The notes under the pieces: model-generated | The model's input: the letters and a program-made list of their open reading frames with translations, nothing else | What the model was told of the DNA's origin: nothing | Database searches by the model: none | In this document: one piece after another, positions 5,136-10,543 of the stretch | Layout: every line of letters starts with the position of its first letter | Numbering within the stretch: the stretch's first letter is position 1 | Program-made: the position numbers and the translations under genes | Assembly: GCA_028866595.1 (NCBI GenBank) | Contig: JAGWHV010000029.1 | Location: 1 to 10,543, forward strand | From: Patescibacteria group bacterium | Lineage (GTDB): Bacteria > Patescibacteriota > Minisyncoccia > Phycocordibacterales > UBA6065 | Length of the DNA: 10,543 bases | Direction of reading: 5' to 3'

Positions 5136-5831
5136 ATGAGCACTACAATCATCGGCGCAGAAACGGCCCGCTGGGCTGGTCTGCAAATCGACCTCCATTC
5201 GAAATTCCGTTCGGGCAATCTTACGCCCGACCAGCTCGAGTGGTGGCTGAACCAACCCAAGGACACGCGTGAAGCTCTCATGGAGGGCGTTAAGCCCGCC
5301 ACGAAGCCTCTGCCGCCCTCGGAGCCCACCGAGAAGTTCGCTCTGCTCGCCGACCTCGGCATCATCACGGTGCCTGACGACTACGTGCACGAGAAGCGGC
5401 TCACGACGTTTGGTAAGAAGAACCGTAAAAAGTTCTATCCCTACAACGACGCGATCACCGATCGAAACTTCCCGAATCCGACCCGTGTCCTGAAGCCTGG
5501 CGACAAACTCCGCGTTCGCGCGTTCAAGCAAGTCGTCGTCGGCACGACCACCTCGGAGGAGCGCATGGCGTTTCTGGCAACTCAAAAGGCCATCCACACC
5601 GGCGCACAGGGAGCGTCCCTGGTCTTCGATCAGAAGCGCGACCAACTGCCCAAGGGCAAGTGGTATGCTTCCTTCGATGAACCGGACCGGCTCTGGAAAG
5701 ATGCCGACGGCAACCACAGGGTGCCGCTCGTGATCGCCCGCTCGGACGGTGACTTCCGCTTCCGCCTCGGCCTCTTCGAGGGGGTCTGGGACGACGGCTT
5801 CGCCTTCCTCTGCTTCTGCGACGTCGAGTAG
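5136..5831 (+). CDS. Unassigned 231-residue soluble protein in its own transcription unit
   Basis: I do not recognise a named family. Residues 11-50 look like a helical module (ARWAGLQIDLHSKF, then SGNLTPDQLEWWLNQPKD). A proline-rich linker follows (54-64). Then come a basic segment (KRLTTFGKKNRKKFYPYND, 87-105), LKPGDKLRVRAFKQ (119-132), and an aromatic, charged C-terminal domain with GAQGASLVFDQKRDQLPKGK (157-176), then WKDADGNHRVP, and ending in CFCDVE. No signal peptide, membrane helix or catalytic motif of a known enzyme is evident. All eight Ile codons are ATC, Leu is mostly CTC/CTG and Lys mostly AAG, whereas neighbours use ATA freely. The strong promoter, Shine-Dalgarno site and terminator point to high expression or acquisition as a cassette. 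The start is set by the Shine-Dalgarno site; the frame remains open upstream to 5076. Confidence 0.85.
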   Translation: MSTTIIGAETARWAGLQIDLHSKFRSGNLTPDQLEWWLNQPKDTREALMEGVKPATKPLPPSEPTEKFALLADLGIITVPDDYVHEKRLTTFGKKNRKKFYPYNDAITDRNFPNPTRVLKPGDKLRVRAFKQVVVGTTTSEERMAFLATQKAIHTGAQGASLVFDQKRDQLPKGKWYASFDEPDRLWKDADGNHRVPLVIARSDGDFRFRLGLFEGVWDDGFAFLCFCDVE

Positions 5832-5880
5832 TCCTTGGGAACTTGGACACTCAGTCTGTTCTTCGGGTCTTAGACACTTT

Positions 5881-5912
5881 GAGCCCTTGCTTCACTGCGA
5901 GGGCTCTTTTTT
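5881..5912 (+). terminator. Intrinsic terminator of the unassigned gene
   Basis: GAGCCCTTGC (5881-5890) pairs with GCGAGGGCTC (5897-5906) over ten positions with one G-T wobble and a six-base loop, followed by six T. A 49-base 3' untranslated stretch with no evident feature separates it from the stop. The T-run touches the stop codon of the convergent methyltransferase (TAA, 5911-5913). On the minus strand the hairpin has no T-run. Confidence 0.92.
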
Positions 5913-6714
5913 ATAATTTGACGCACTCGAGGCACATGAAAAGGGGTATCTCGCGGCGGGCTTTGTCCTCAGCGTGCTTGCGCGGGCCTTTTTCGCTCTC
6001 TTTATGGGACTGCCACTCTTCGATCCGAGCGATGGCGAAGCTGGCATTCGCGAGAGTCTTGGCATAGACCTGAAGAGGCCGATGAAAAGAGTACGTCACC
6101 TCGCGCGGCGCTTTCGGGCGAGCGGCATCCGCGCTGGCCGCGCCATGCATGCTCTGTATGCCCGGATGCATGTCTATAACCGCCCGTGATTCCGACATAT
6201 ATTCGTCGACGCGGCGATATTGGACGCCCGCACCAGAAGCGCCTTTTTCGTCCCAACCCCACGAACTTTTTCCCGGTATGCGGAACGCGGGATGGTTGAG
6301 GACGATGACGAAGCGGCCTTTCGGCCTAAGGACGCGCGAGACTTCCTTGAATACCGAGACCATCCTCTCGATATTCTGAATGGCGAGAACGGAGACGGCG
6401 CTGTCAAAGCTCTTGTCCTTGAACATATGGAGGTCATCGGCCGGGCCGACGTAGAATTCCTGGTTGTGGCTCGCATGCTCGCGGGCGATGTCGACGAGCT
6501 CAGGGGCGATGTCGATGCCCGTGACATGGGCGCCTTCGGCGGCGAGAGCATGAGAGAAAAAGCCCTGGCCGCAGGCGAGGTCGAGGACTCTGTCTCCCCT
6601 TTTCGCCGCAACGATACGCAAAAGGTTCGGCGATATGACTTGCGACTGATACGAATCAGGGTCATGCACGACCTTGTCGTACCAATCGGCAACATTTCCC
6701 CATGAAGTCTTCAT
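5911..6714 (-). CDS. Class I SAM-dependent methyltransferase (Methyltransf_11 type), substrate unknown
   Basis: The 267 residues hold a Rossmann-fold methyltransferase domain with the SAM-binding motif VLDLACGQGFFS (43-54), the acidic ribose-binding position in VTGIDIAPELV (64-74), a motif at PADDLHMF (91-98), and VSVLAIQNIE (108-117). RVLRPKGRFVIVLNHP (127-142) follows. The C-terminal part has conserved-looking blocks: PGKSSWGWDE, QYRRVDEYMSE, SFHRPLQVYAKTL, and RREIPLFMCLECVK. These resemble a group of small-molecule methyltransferases of unknown substrate; ubiquinone/menaquinone methylation cannot be claimed. It lies 17 bases after the secreted TIG-protein gene but has its own extended -10 box six bases before the ATG. 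It could therefore be both a member of the upstream operon and separately transcribed. Confidence 0.85.
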   Translation of the reverse strand: MKTSWGNVADWYDKVVHDPDSYQSQVISPNLLRIVAAKRGDRVLDLACGQGFFSHALAAEGAHVTGIDIAPELVDIAREHASHNQEFYVGPADDLHMFKDKSFDSAVSVLAIQNIERMVSVFKEVSRVLRPKGRFVIVLNHPAFRIPGKSSWGWDEKGASGAGVQYRRVDEYMSESRAVIDMHPGIQSMHGAASADAARPKAPREVTYSFHRPLQVYAKTLANASFAIARIEEWQSHKESEKGPRKHAEDKARREIPLFMCLECVKL

Positions 6715-6720
6715 ACCCGT

Positions 6721-6726
6721 ATGATA
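6721..6726 (-). promoter_or_regulatory. Extended -10 box of the SAM methyltransferase gene, leaderless type
   Basis: The minus strand reads TGG then TATCAT (five of six consensus bases), six bases, and the ATG. It sits in the 17-bp gap after the preceding co-directional gene. No -35 element is convincing and no Shine-Dalgarno site exists. Confidence 0.6.
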
Positions 6727-6731
6727 CCAGA

Positions 6732-7706
6732 TTACGGTCTGACTACGGTGATATTCATGGTATTGCTGTATGTCTGGGTTGTCGCGCCGCCCGAAGCGTC
6801 AGAGGCTGTGTACGTATTCATGACAGCGACGCTATGGATGCCAGGAAAGACGTCGGCAGGGATAGTGAGCGCCATCGCCCGGCCGTCCGGCGAGACGTAC
6901 ATCGGCGATATGTTCCCATATCCATATATGTCGATCATCGAATTCGAATTGAAGCCGGAGCCGTAGAATATGACCGTCGTCTTGCCGTCTGCGGGCGCCG
7001 TCTGCGGGAAGACTTGGCTTATATTGACCGAATCGCCGATGGTAAAGACGCCGCTTTCCTGGTCGGAAGACTGCGCGCCCGTAGCCGCATTCTCGACACG
7101 GATCTTGTACGTGCCCGGAGGAACTGTCTCGGTAGCGGAACTGCCGGCATTATTCACGACGCCGATATTCCAAGAAAACTGCCTCGCATACGATCCGGCG
7201 ACGATGAAACCCTGCGGTGTACCCGTCGCGTCTTCAAGGACGACGTTATAGACATTTCCGGATGGCGCATTCCACTCGACCGTATATGTCTGCCCTATCG
7301 AGAGCGATTCTCCGCCACCAGGGACGACGACAGACGTGCCTGATGTCGAGACGGCGGGTGTAGGAGTCGAGGCGGTGACGGGAACGGGCGCAGAACACGC
7401 TTTGAGGGCTACCGCAGAGCGCGTGAGCGGACCGACATAGCCGGTTGGTGGGACATTGTTCGCTGCTTGAAAAGCGATCGTGCCTGAAAGCGTCGCCGGG
7501 CCAAAAACGCCATTCGGCGTCGCCGACAGGTAATGCTCGGAGACGAGGAACTCCTGGAGAGCGAGGACCTGGCCGCCAGCGGTCCTGTCGGTCACGCCGT
7601 AGGAAAGGTCGAGAGTCAGATTCGGACAAGCGGCAAAAGCGGCAAACGGGCCGATGCACGCGAGAACGAACGCGCATCCTGCCGCCTGTAAAAGCTTATT
7701 CTTCAT
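6732..7706 (-). CDS. Secreted peptidoglycan-binding / Ig-like / TIG-domain protein
   Basis: A probable cell-surface or wall-associated protein of 324 residues. A signal peptide (1-25) ends in AFA, with probable cleavage before AC. A peptidoglycan-binding-1 domain spans about 35-100 (GGQVLALQEFL, NGVFGPATLSGTIAFQ, GYVGPLTRSAV). It is flanked by Cys27 and Cys104, which could form a disulfide. A Pro/Thr/Ser linker (105-127) leads to an Ig-like domain resembling the Kre9/KNH type (132-223: GESLSIGQTYTVEWN, PPGTYKIRVEN, SGVFTIG). Residues 226-322 form an IPT/TIG-like domain (VNISQVFPQTAPADG, TVIFYGSGF, FPGIHSVAVMN). There is no catalytic domain or lipobox, so it most likely binds or decorates the wall, or acts in adhesion. 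A perfect TATAAT lies six bases before the ATG. The thiol-oxidising pair encoded upstream could form its disulfide. Confidence 0.85.
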   Translation of the reverse strand: MKNKLLQAAGCAFVLACIGPFAAFAACPNLTLDLSYGVTDRTAGGQVLALQEFLVSEHYLSATPNGVFGPATLSGTIAFQAANNVPPTGYVGPLTRSAVALKACSAPVPVTASTPTPAVSTSGTSVVVPGGGESLSIGQTYTVEWNAPSGNVYNVVLEDATGTPQGFIVAGSYARQFSWNIGVVNNAGSSATETVPPGTYKIRVENAATGAQSSDQESGVFTIGDSVNISQVFPQTAPADGKTTVIFYGSGFNSNSMIDIYGYGNISPMYVSPDGRAMALTIPADVFPGIHSVAVMNTYTASDASGGATTQTYSNTMNITVVRP

Positions 7707-7712
7707 GCATCT

Positions 7713-7718
7713 ATTATA
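7713..7718 (-). promoter_or_regulatory. -10 box of the secreted peptidoglycan-binding/TIG protein gene, leaderless type
   Basis: The minus strand reads a perfect TATAAT, six bases, then the ATG. It is packed into the 27-bp gap after the Gmad2 gene. No -35 element or Shine-Dalgarno site is apparent. Confidence 0.65.
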
Positions 7719-7733
7719 CCTCTCGAGGCCGAT

Positions 7734-8228
7734 TTATGGTGCGGCAGTGGTGCTTGCCGGAGCGAATATGACAGGGATATCGATATGCTCCGCGCGGGTA
7801 GGGTCGCCTGACGGATTATCTTTCAAAAGCCTGATGAAACCGCTTGTATTCGCCTTTGGGTCGAATGCGACCGTCGCCCTCCATGGCACAAAATCACCTG
7901 TCGTCCAGCTCGATTGCGCCCGGGCTTGGGCCGTGCCGAGCGTCGTCGAGCCATCAGCGGCGATGATCTCCACAGGAAATACCGCTTCAAAGTACCACGC
8001 CCCGCGAGCTTGACCTGATATCGCCACAGGTGACGATATCGTCGCCTCCGCATCTGGCCATTCAAGAAACACCTCGTCAGCAGTAGAGGTCGCGGGAAGA
8101 GAGCTTGTCGTCGTGGCCACCATCGCTGTCTCATCCGGAACTTTGCGATACGGTATATCAAGGACGAACGTCGCATAAACGGCGAGCAGTACGATGACGA
8201 GACAGATGAATATCTTGGCTTTTGTCAT
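7734..8228 (-). CDS. Membrane-anchored Gmad2 (Ig-like) domain protein
   Basis: The 164 residues begin with a membrane anchor (KIFICLVIVLLAVYATFVL, 5-23), probably an uncleaved signal anchor with the rest outside the membrane. A Thr/Ser/Ala-rich linker (38-50) is followed by a Gmad2-type domain from about 60 to 155: ATISSPVAISGQARGAWYFE, FPVEIIAADG, then TTGDFVPWRATVAF and GFIRLLKDNPSGDPTRAEHI. The domain is common in bacterial surface proteins. It is a binding or structural module, so the molecular role is unknown. The ATG overlaps the stop of the upstream DUF456 gene (ATGA), which implies translational coupling. It ends 27 bases before the secreted TIG-protein gene. Confidence 0.85.
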   Translation of the reverse strand: MTKAKIFICLVIVLLAVYATFVLDIPYRKVPDETAMVATTTSSLPATSTADEVFLEWPDAEATISSPVAISGQARGAWYFEAVFPVEIIAADGSTTLGTAQARAQSSWTTGDFVPWRATVAFDPKANTSGFIRLLKDNPSGDPTRAEHIDIPVIFAPASTTAAP

Positions 8229-8710
8229 GCGAGCACGAGAATGATGAACGATACGAAGAATATGACGGCCAGGGCGAGGTTTATACCGAGAGCGAGAGTC
8301 CGTCCGACGAGAGCGCCGCTCGCTGCTCGGATAGCGACGCGGTGCCGGCTTCTATAGTAGAGCTCCGAGAGAAGCACGCCGAGAAAAAGGCCGGCAAAAC
8401 TACCGAATGCCGGCTCGACGATCGTGCCTATGACTGTGCCGACGAATCCCCAGAGCAATGATTCGACTCGAGCGCCACCGTATCGGGCGCCGACGATGCC
8501 GGCGATATGATCCATGACGATGGATACGACGACGATAGCGAGCAGGAGGGCTAAACCCTTTACAGAGAGGGCTGTGAAGCCGGTCGCTGCCGCGAATATG
8601 AGAGCGACGATGAACATATACCCAAGGGCCGGCAAGAAAGGCACGAAGGCGAGGAGCACGCCCGGTATGAGGAATATGAGAGCGATAGTGAAAGCAAGAG
8701 GATGAGACAT
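8225..8710 (-). CDS. DUF456-family integral membrane protein
   Basis: The 161 residues are almost entirely hydrophobic, with about four or five membrane helices separated by glycine-rich turns. The family pattern is seen in FVPFLPALGYMFIVALIF near 23-40, a central DHIAGIVGARYGGARVESLL (67-86), and the glycine-patterned WGFVGTVIGTIVEPAFGSFA with LFLGVLLSEL (87-117), ending in a final helix. The function of DUF456 proteins is not established. The gene follows dsbB by 20 bases and overlaps the Gmad2 gene by four bases, so it is probably in one operon with both. No Shine-Dalgarno site or convincing promoter precedes it. Confidence 0.82.
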   Translation of the reverse strand: MSHPLAFTIALIFLIPGVLLAFVPFLPALGYMFIVALIFAAATGFTALSVKGLALLLAIVVVSIVMDHIAGIVGARYGGARVESLLWGFVGTVIGTIVEPAFGSFAGLFLGVLLSELYYRSRHRVAIRAASGALVGRTLALGINLALAVIFFVSFIILVLA

Positions 8711-8730
8711 AGTAAGGATAGAACCACCGA

Positions 8731-9291
8731 TTAGGCCGTGGCTGCCTCTACGTCGCCGCTATTCCCTTTCTTCGTGGAGAGGAGCAAAACCGCAGCCATA
8801 AAGAAGAAGGCGGCGAAGGACATATACGGTATGGTCACGCCGAATTCATAGACATAGCGGATAGCACAGGAGACAGAGCCGACTTGGGCGCTGCATGGCA
8901 AAGCGGTTAGGCCGAGCTGACCTATATGCTGATAGAGGCCGATAGCCGCGCCGATCGTCGAAAGGACGAGACCGTAGACGTTGATCCACCTGTCTTTCCG
9001 TATAAGCGCCAGGCCCATGAGGATGACTTGCGGATAGAGACAGATGCGCTGATACCAGCAGAGCTCGCATGGCGGATATCCGATGACGTTCGAATAGATC
9101 AAGCTCACGATCGTGCCGGCCAGGGAGACAAGGAAAGCTACGAGGATGGCATTGCCGCTGAAAAAGGCGCCGAACGGCCCACTGCGGAACCGCTCGCAGA
9201 AATATGCAACGAGGACGAGGCAGCCGAGGACCGTCAAGCCGATGGCCGAAAGCGCGAGAATGGTATTGAGCGCTGAAGTGAATGTCTCCAT
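8731..9291 (-). CDS. dsbB: DsbB/BdbC-like disulfide bond formation protein
   Basis: DsbB-type membrane proteins reoxidise a thiol oxidase partner and pass the electrons to quinone. From the ATG at 9291 the protein has 186 residues and about five hydrophobic segments, one helix more than the basic four-helix core. The first reactive pair is Cys75-Cys78 in PPCELCWYQRICLYP, including the family's Gln-Arg. The second is Cys133 and Cys142 in LPCSAQVGSVSC. The frame remains open upstream to 9450, but that stretch overlaps the thioredoxin gene and lacks family features. The ATG one base after the thioredoxin stop is the sensible start and implies coupled translation. The partner is almost certainly the adjacent CPHC protein. 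Confidence 0.92.
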   Translation of the reverse strand: METFTSALNTILALSAIGLTVLGCLVLVAYFCERFRSGPFGAFFSGNAILVAFLVSLAGTIVSLIYSNVIGYPPCELCWYQRICLYPQVILMGLALIRKDRWINVYGLVLSTIGAAIGLYQHIGQLGLTALPCSAQVGSVSCAIRYVYEFGVTIPYMSFAAFFFMAAVLLLSTKKGNSGDVEAATA

Positions 9292-9292
9292 A

Positions 9293-9679
9293 TTATTGGC
9301 TCTGCCCTGCTTGCGGGAGCGCGCAGCCGGTAAACTGGGAGAGCTGTTCGAGGGAAAGCGTGCCTGTCTGGCGGCTACCGTCTTTGAACTGCCATGTAGG
9401 ATAGCTCTGGATATTATTATCTTGACAGACCGTCGTCTGGCTTCGGCCATCTGGCGTCGAGCACTCTACATAAGGCAATTTTGTCCATGATTTGCCGAAG
9501 AGTTGCTTCTCGGCCTGGCAATGGGGGCACCAGAACGCTCCGAAGAACGTCGCACCGCTGTTCTTGATGCACGTCGCGAATTGATCATACTCTCCGGGAC
9601 CAGAAGCGTACCAGATCATCCCCCCGACAATAGCCACGAGGACGATAATGCCGATGGCCCATGATGCGAATTTATTCAT
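9293..9679 (-). CDS. Membrane-anchored thioredoxin-fold thiol oxidase of VKOR-partner type (DsbA role)
   Basis: The 128 residues start with an anchor or signal (ASWAIGIIVLVAIVGGMIWY, 5-24), placing the thioredoxin domain outside the membrane. The active site is Cys51-Pro-His-Cys54 in GAFWCPHCQAEK; the Pro-His dipeptide is typical of oxidising DsbA proteins. Pro94 in SYPTW is the expected cis-proline. Four further cysteines (37, 73, 85, 119), together with VECSTPDG and the FATCIKNSGATFFGAFWC layout, match the thioredoxin domain found fused to or beside VKOR proteins. Here the partner downstream is DsbB-like, one base away. The role is oxidation of exported proteins. A possible extended -10 box (TATACT) lies 27 bases before the start. 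Confidence 0.9.
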   Translation of the reverse strand: MNKFASWAIGIIVLVAIVGGMIWYASGPGEYDQFATCIKNSGATFFGAFWCPHCQAEKQLFGKSWTKLPYVECSTPDGRSQTTVCQDNNIQSYPTWQFKDGSRQTGTLSLEQLSQFTGCALPQAGQSQ

Positions 9680-9706
9680 ATGTGTATACGACGAATATGT
9701 GCGTCT

Positions 9707-9712
9707 AGTATA
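9707..9712 (-). promoter_or_regulatory. Possible extended -10 box of the thioredoxin-dsbB operon
   Basis: The minus strand reads TGT then TATACT in the 63-bp gap before the thioredoxin gene, which would give a leader of about 20 bases. A second candidate, TATACA (9683-9688), is only three bases from the ATG and is less likely. No -35 element is seen. Confidence 0.4.
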
Positions 9713-9742
9713 ACAGAAAAGCCTGCCGTCTCATCGAGCGAT

Positions 9743-10543
9743 TTATTTAGCGAGAGGAGTATGCGGTCCGCCGGCCACGTCCTTGGAACTTTGAGTGGAA
9801 CGGGTATAGAGGGCTATGAGACCGCTCACCGCTATAGCGATGACGACAATGGCATTCGCCATATCGAGTCCGAGCACCCAGCGCAGGTCGAGACCGACAT
9901 TGTTCGATAACCATGCCGGATTGAGCATAAAGGACAAAGTATTAAGGACATTAAGGACAGACCCTACGGTTACGAGCGCTATGCCGCGCATGAATGCCGT
10001 ATAGGATTTATTAGATCCTATGTCCTTTATAGACGTTCCCTGGATGGTGAATCCTGCTCCCAGGAGCAGAAGTATCAGTATGAGCAATGGGTATATAGGT
10101 ATTTGCTTTAAAGCATCAAGGACTTTCTGGGACAGACCGCCCAAAACACCGGCTATATTAGCCAAAGAACTAGAACTTGTCGTGCCATAGCCTATCGCAT
10201 TGTTGAATTGCGAAGGATTGTACTGGCTTGGGCTATTAAGGACATTGTTCTGGAGTATGTCCTTTAGATCCTGATTACCTTGGTAATTAGGATGATCGCC
10301 ACAATAGATCTCATTTATCTTGCGCGATGTCGTTATGTAGACGATGCCCGTAGGTGTGGATATCCCCCATGGAGCCAGAATATCGCTCGCATATTTGAGC
10401 TGGAAAGTAGCGACGGCCGCCTCTGTCGACGTGCCAAATACGCCGTCTATAGGCAAGTTATTGCCTTCGTATACATTGAGGAAATACTGGAGCTTGCGCA
10501 CCTCGTTCGGATCATTGCTCGCTCCGATCTTGAGGAACTCCGT
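9743..10543 (-). CDS. Peptidoglycan-binding-domain protein with C-terminal membrane helices (5' end outside window)
   Basis: The frame is open to the window edge; 266 residues are visible. The first part is a peptidoglycan-binding-1 domain (EFLKIGASNDPNEVRKLQ, then PIDGVFGTSTEAAVATFQLK), followed by TSRKINEIYCG, often seen after this domain in Parcubacteria surface proteins. A polar Asn/Ser/Gln-rich linker follows. The C-terminal half carries about three membrane helices (IYPLLILILLLLGAGFTI; RGIALVTVGSVLNVL to SFML; NAIVVIAIAVSGLIALY) and a short polar tail. It may tether the envelope to the wall, or the small helical bundle may have a separate role; no function is claimed. The gene is more AT-rich than its neighbours. 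No terminator is evident in the 63 bases before the thioredoxin gene, so read-through is possible. Confidence 0.78.
   Translation of the reverse strand, partial: TEFLKIGASNDPNEVRKLQYFLNVYEGNNLPIDGVFGTSTEAAVATFQLKYASDILAPWGISTPTGIVYITTSRKINEIYCGDHPNYQGNQDLKDILQNNVLNSPSQYNPSQFNNAIGYGTTSSSSLANIAGVLGGLSQKVLDALKQIPIYPLLILILLLLGAGFTIQGTSIKDIGSNKSYTAFMRGIALVTVGSVLNVLNTLSFMLNPAWLSNNVGLDLRWVLGLDMANAIVVIAIAVSGLIALYTRSTQSSKDVAGGPHTPLAK

Noticed and set aside
5034..5717. A 227-codon open frame on the minus strand, antisense to the unassigned gene
   Set aside because: It runs through the strong plus-strand promoter, leader and coding sequence, has no promoter or ribosome-binding site of its own, and its composition (many Arg, Leu, Gly, Val) is that of the complement of a GC-rich gene.
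6220..7343. Long plus-strand frames (161 and 213 codons) antisense to the SAM methyltransferase and TIG-protein genes
   Set aside because: Both are shadows of genes with clear domains on the minus strand. They lack start signals and resemble no family.
9292..9450. N-terminal extension of the DsbB-like protein by 53 codons
   Set aside because: The extension lies entirely within the thioredoxin coding sequence in another frame and is Arg/Ser-rich. The ATG at 9291 begins the membrane protein at the usual place.
9713..9742. Possible terminator between the last gene and the thioredoxin gene
   Set aside because: A short T-run exists on the minus strand (TTTT at 9717-9720), but no stable hairpin precedes it.

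Overview
The window looks like a chromosomal segment of a bacterium of the Patescibacteria / Candidate Phyla Radiation, most likely Parcubacteria. This is an inference from gene content and layout, not from a marker gene. The supporting traits are: exported proteins that combine peptidoglycan-binding, Gmad2 and TIG domains; a VKOR-type thioredoxin paired with a DsbB-like protein; a ComEC that stops after its membrane domain; genes that overlap or are separated by a few bases; heavy use of ATA for isoleucine; and almost no Shine-Dalgarno sequences. No tRNA, rRNA, CRISPR array, transposase or integrase was seen. No gene-free stretch exceeds about 115 bases.

Left part (1-5020). The 3' end of comEC runs into a convergent Mn-type superoxide dismutase. 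That gene is divergent from an ATP-grasp ligase. The ligase converges on a small orphan gene, which is followed on the minus strand by an MTH1-like Nudix hydrolase and ribosomal protein bL28. Divergent from bL28 is a site-2-type M50 metalloprotease, whose stop overlaps by four bases the stop of an RsmC-like rRNA methyltransferase.

Middle (5027-5912). A self-contained single-gene transcription unit stands out. It has a near-consensus promoter, a leader of about 74 nt with two hairpins, the only clear Shine-Dalgarno site in the window, a 231-residue protein I cannot assign, and a strong terminator. Its isoleucine codons are all ATC. This is the best candidate here for something undescribed.

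Right part (5911-10543). All genes are on the minus strand. In transcription order they are: a partial peptidoglycan-binding membrane protein, a membrane-anchored CPHC thioredoxin (DsbA role), a DsbB-like quinone-linked oxidase, a DUF456 membrane protein, a Gmad2-domain protein, a secreted peptidoglycan-binding/Ig-like/TIG protein, and a SAM methyltransferase. The thioredoxin-DsbB pair would supply disulfides to cell-surface proteins. The secreted protein just downstream has two cysteines flanking its wall-binding domain and is a plausible client.

Two patterns run across genes. First, at least five genes have a -10 box exactly six bases before the start codon and no Shine-Dalgarno site, which implies leaderless mRNAs. 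Second, transcription terminators lie inside coding sequence, either at the gene's own stop codon or in the 3' end of the opposing gene.
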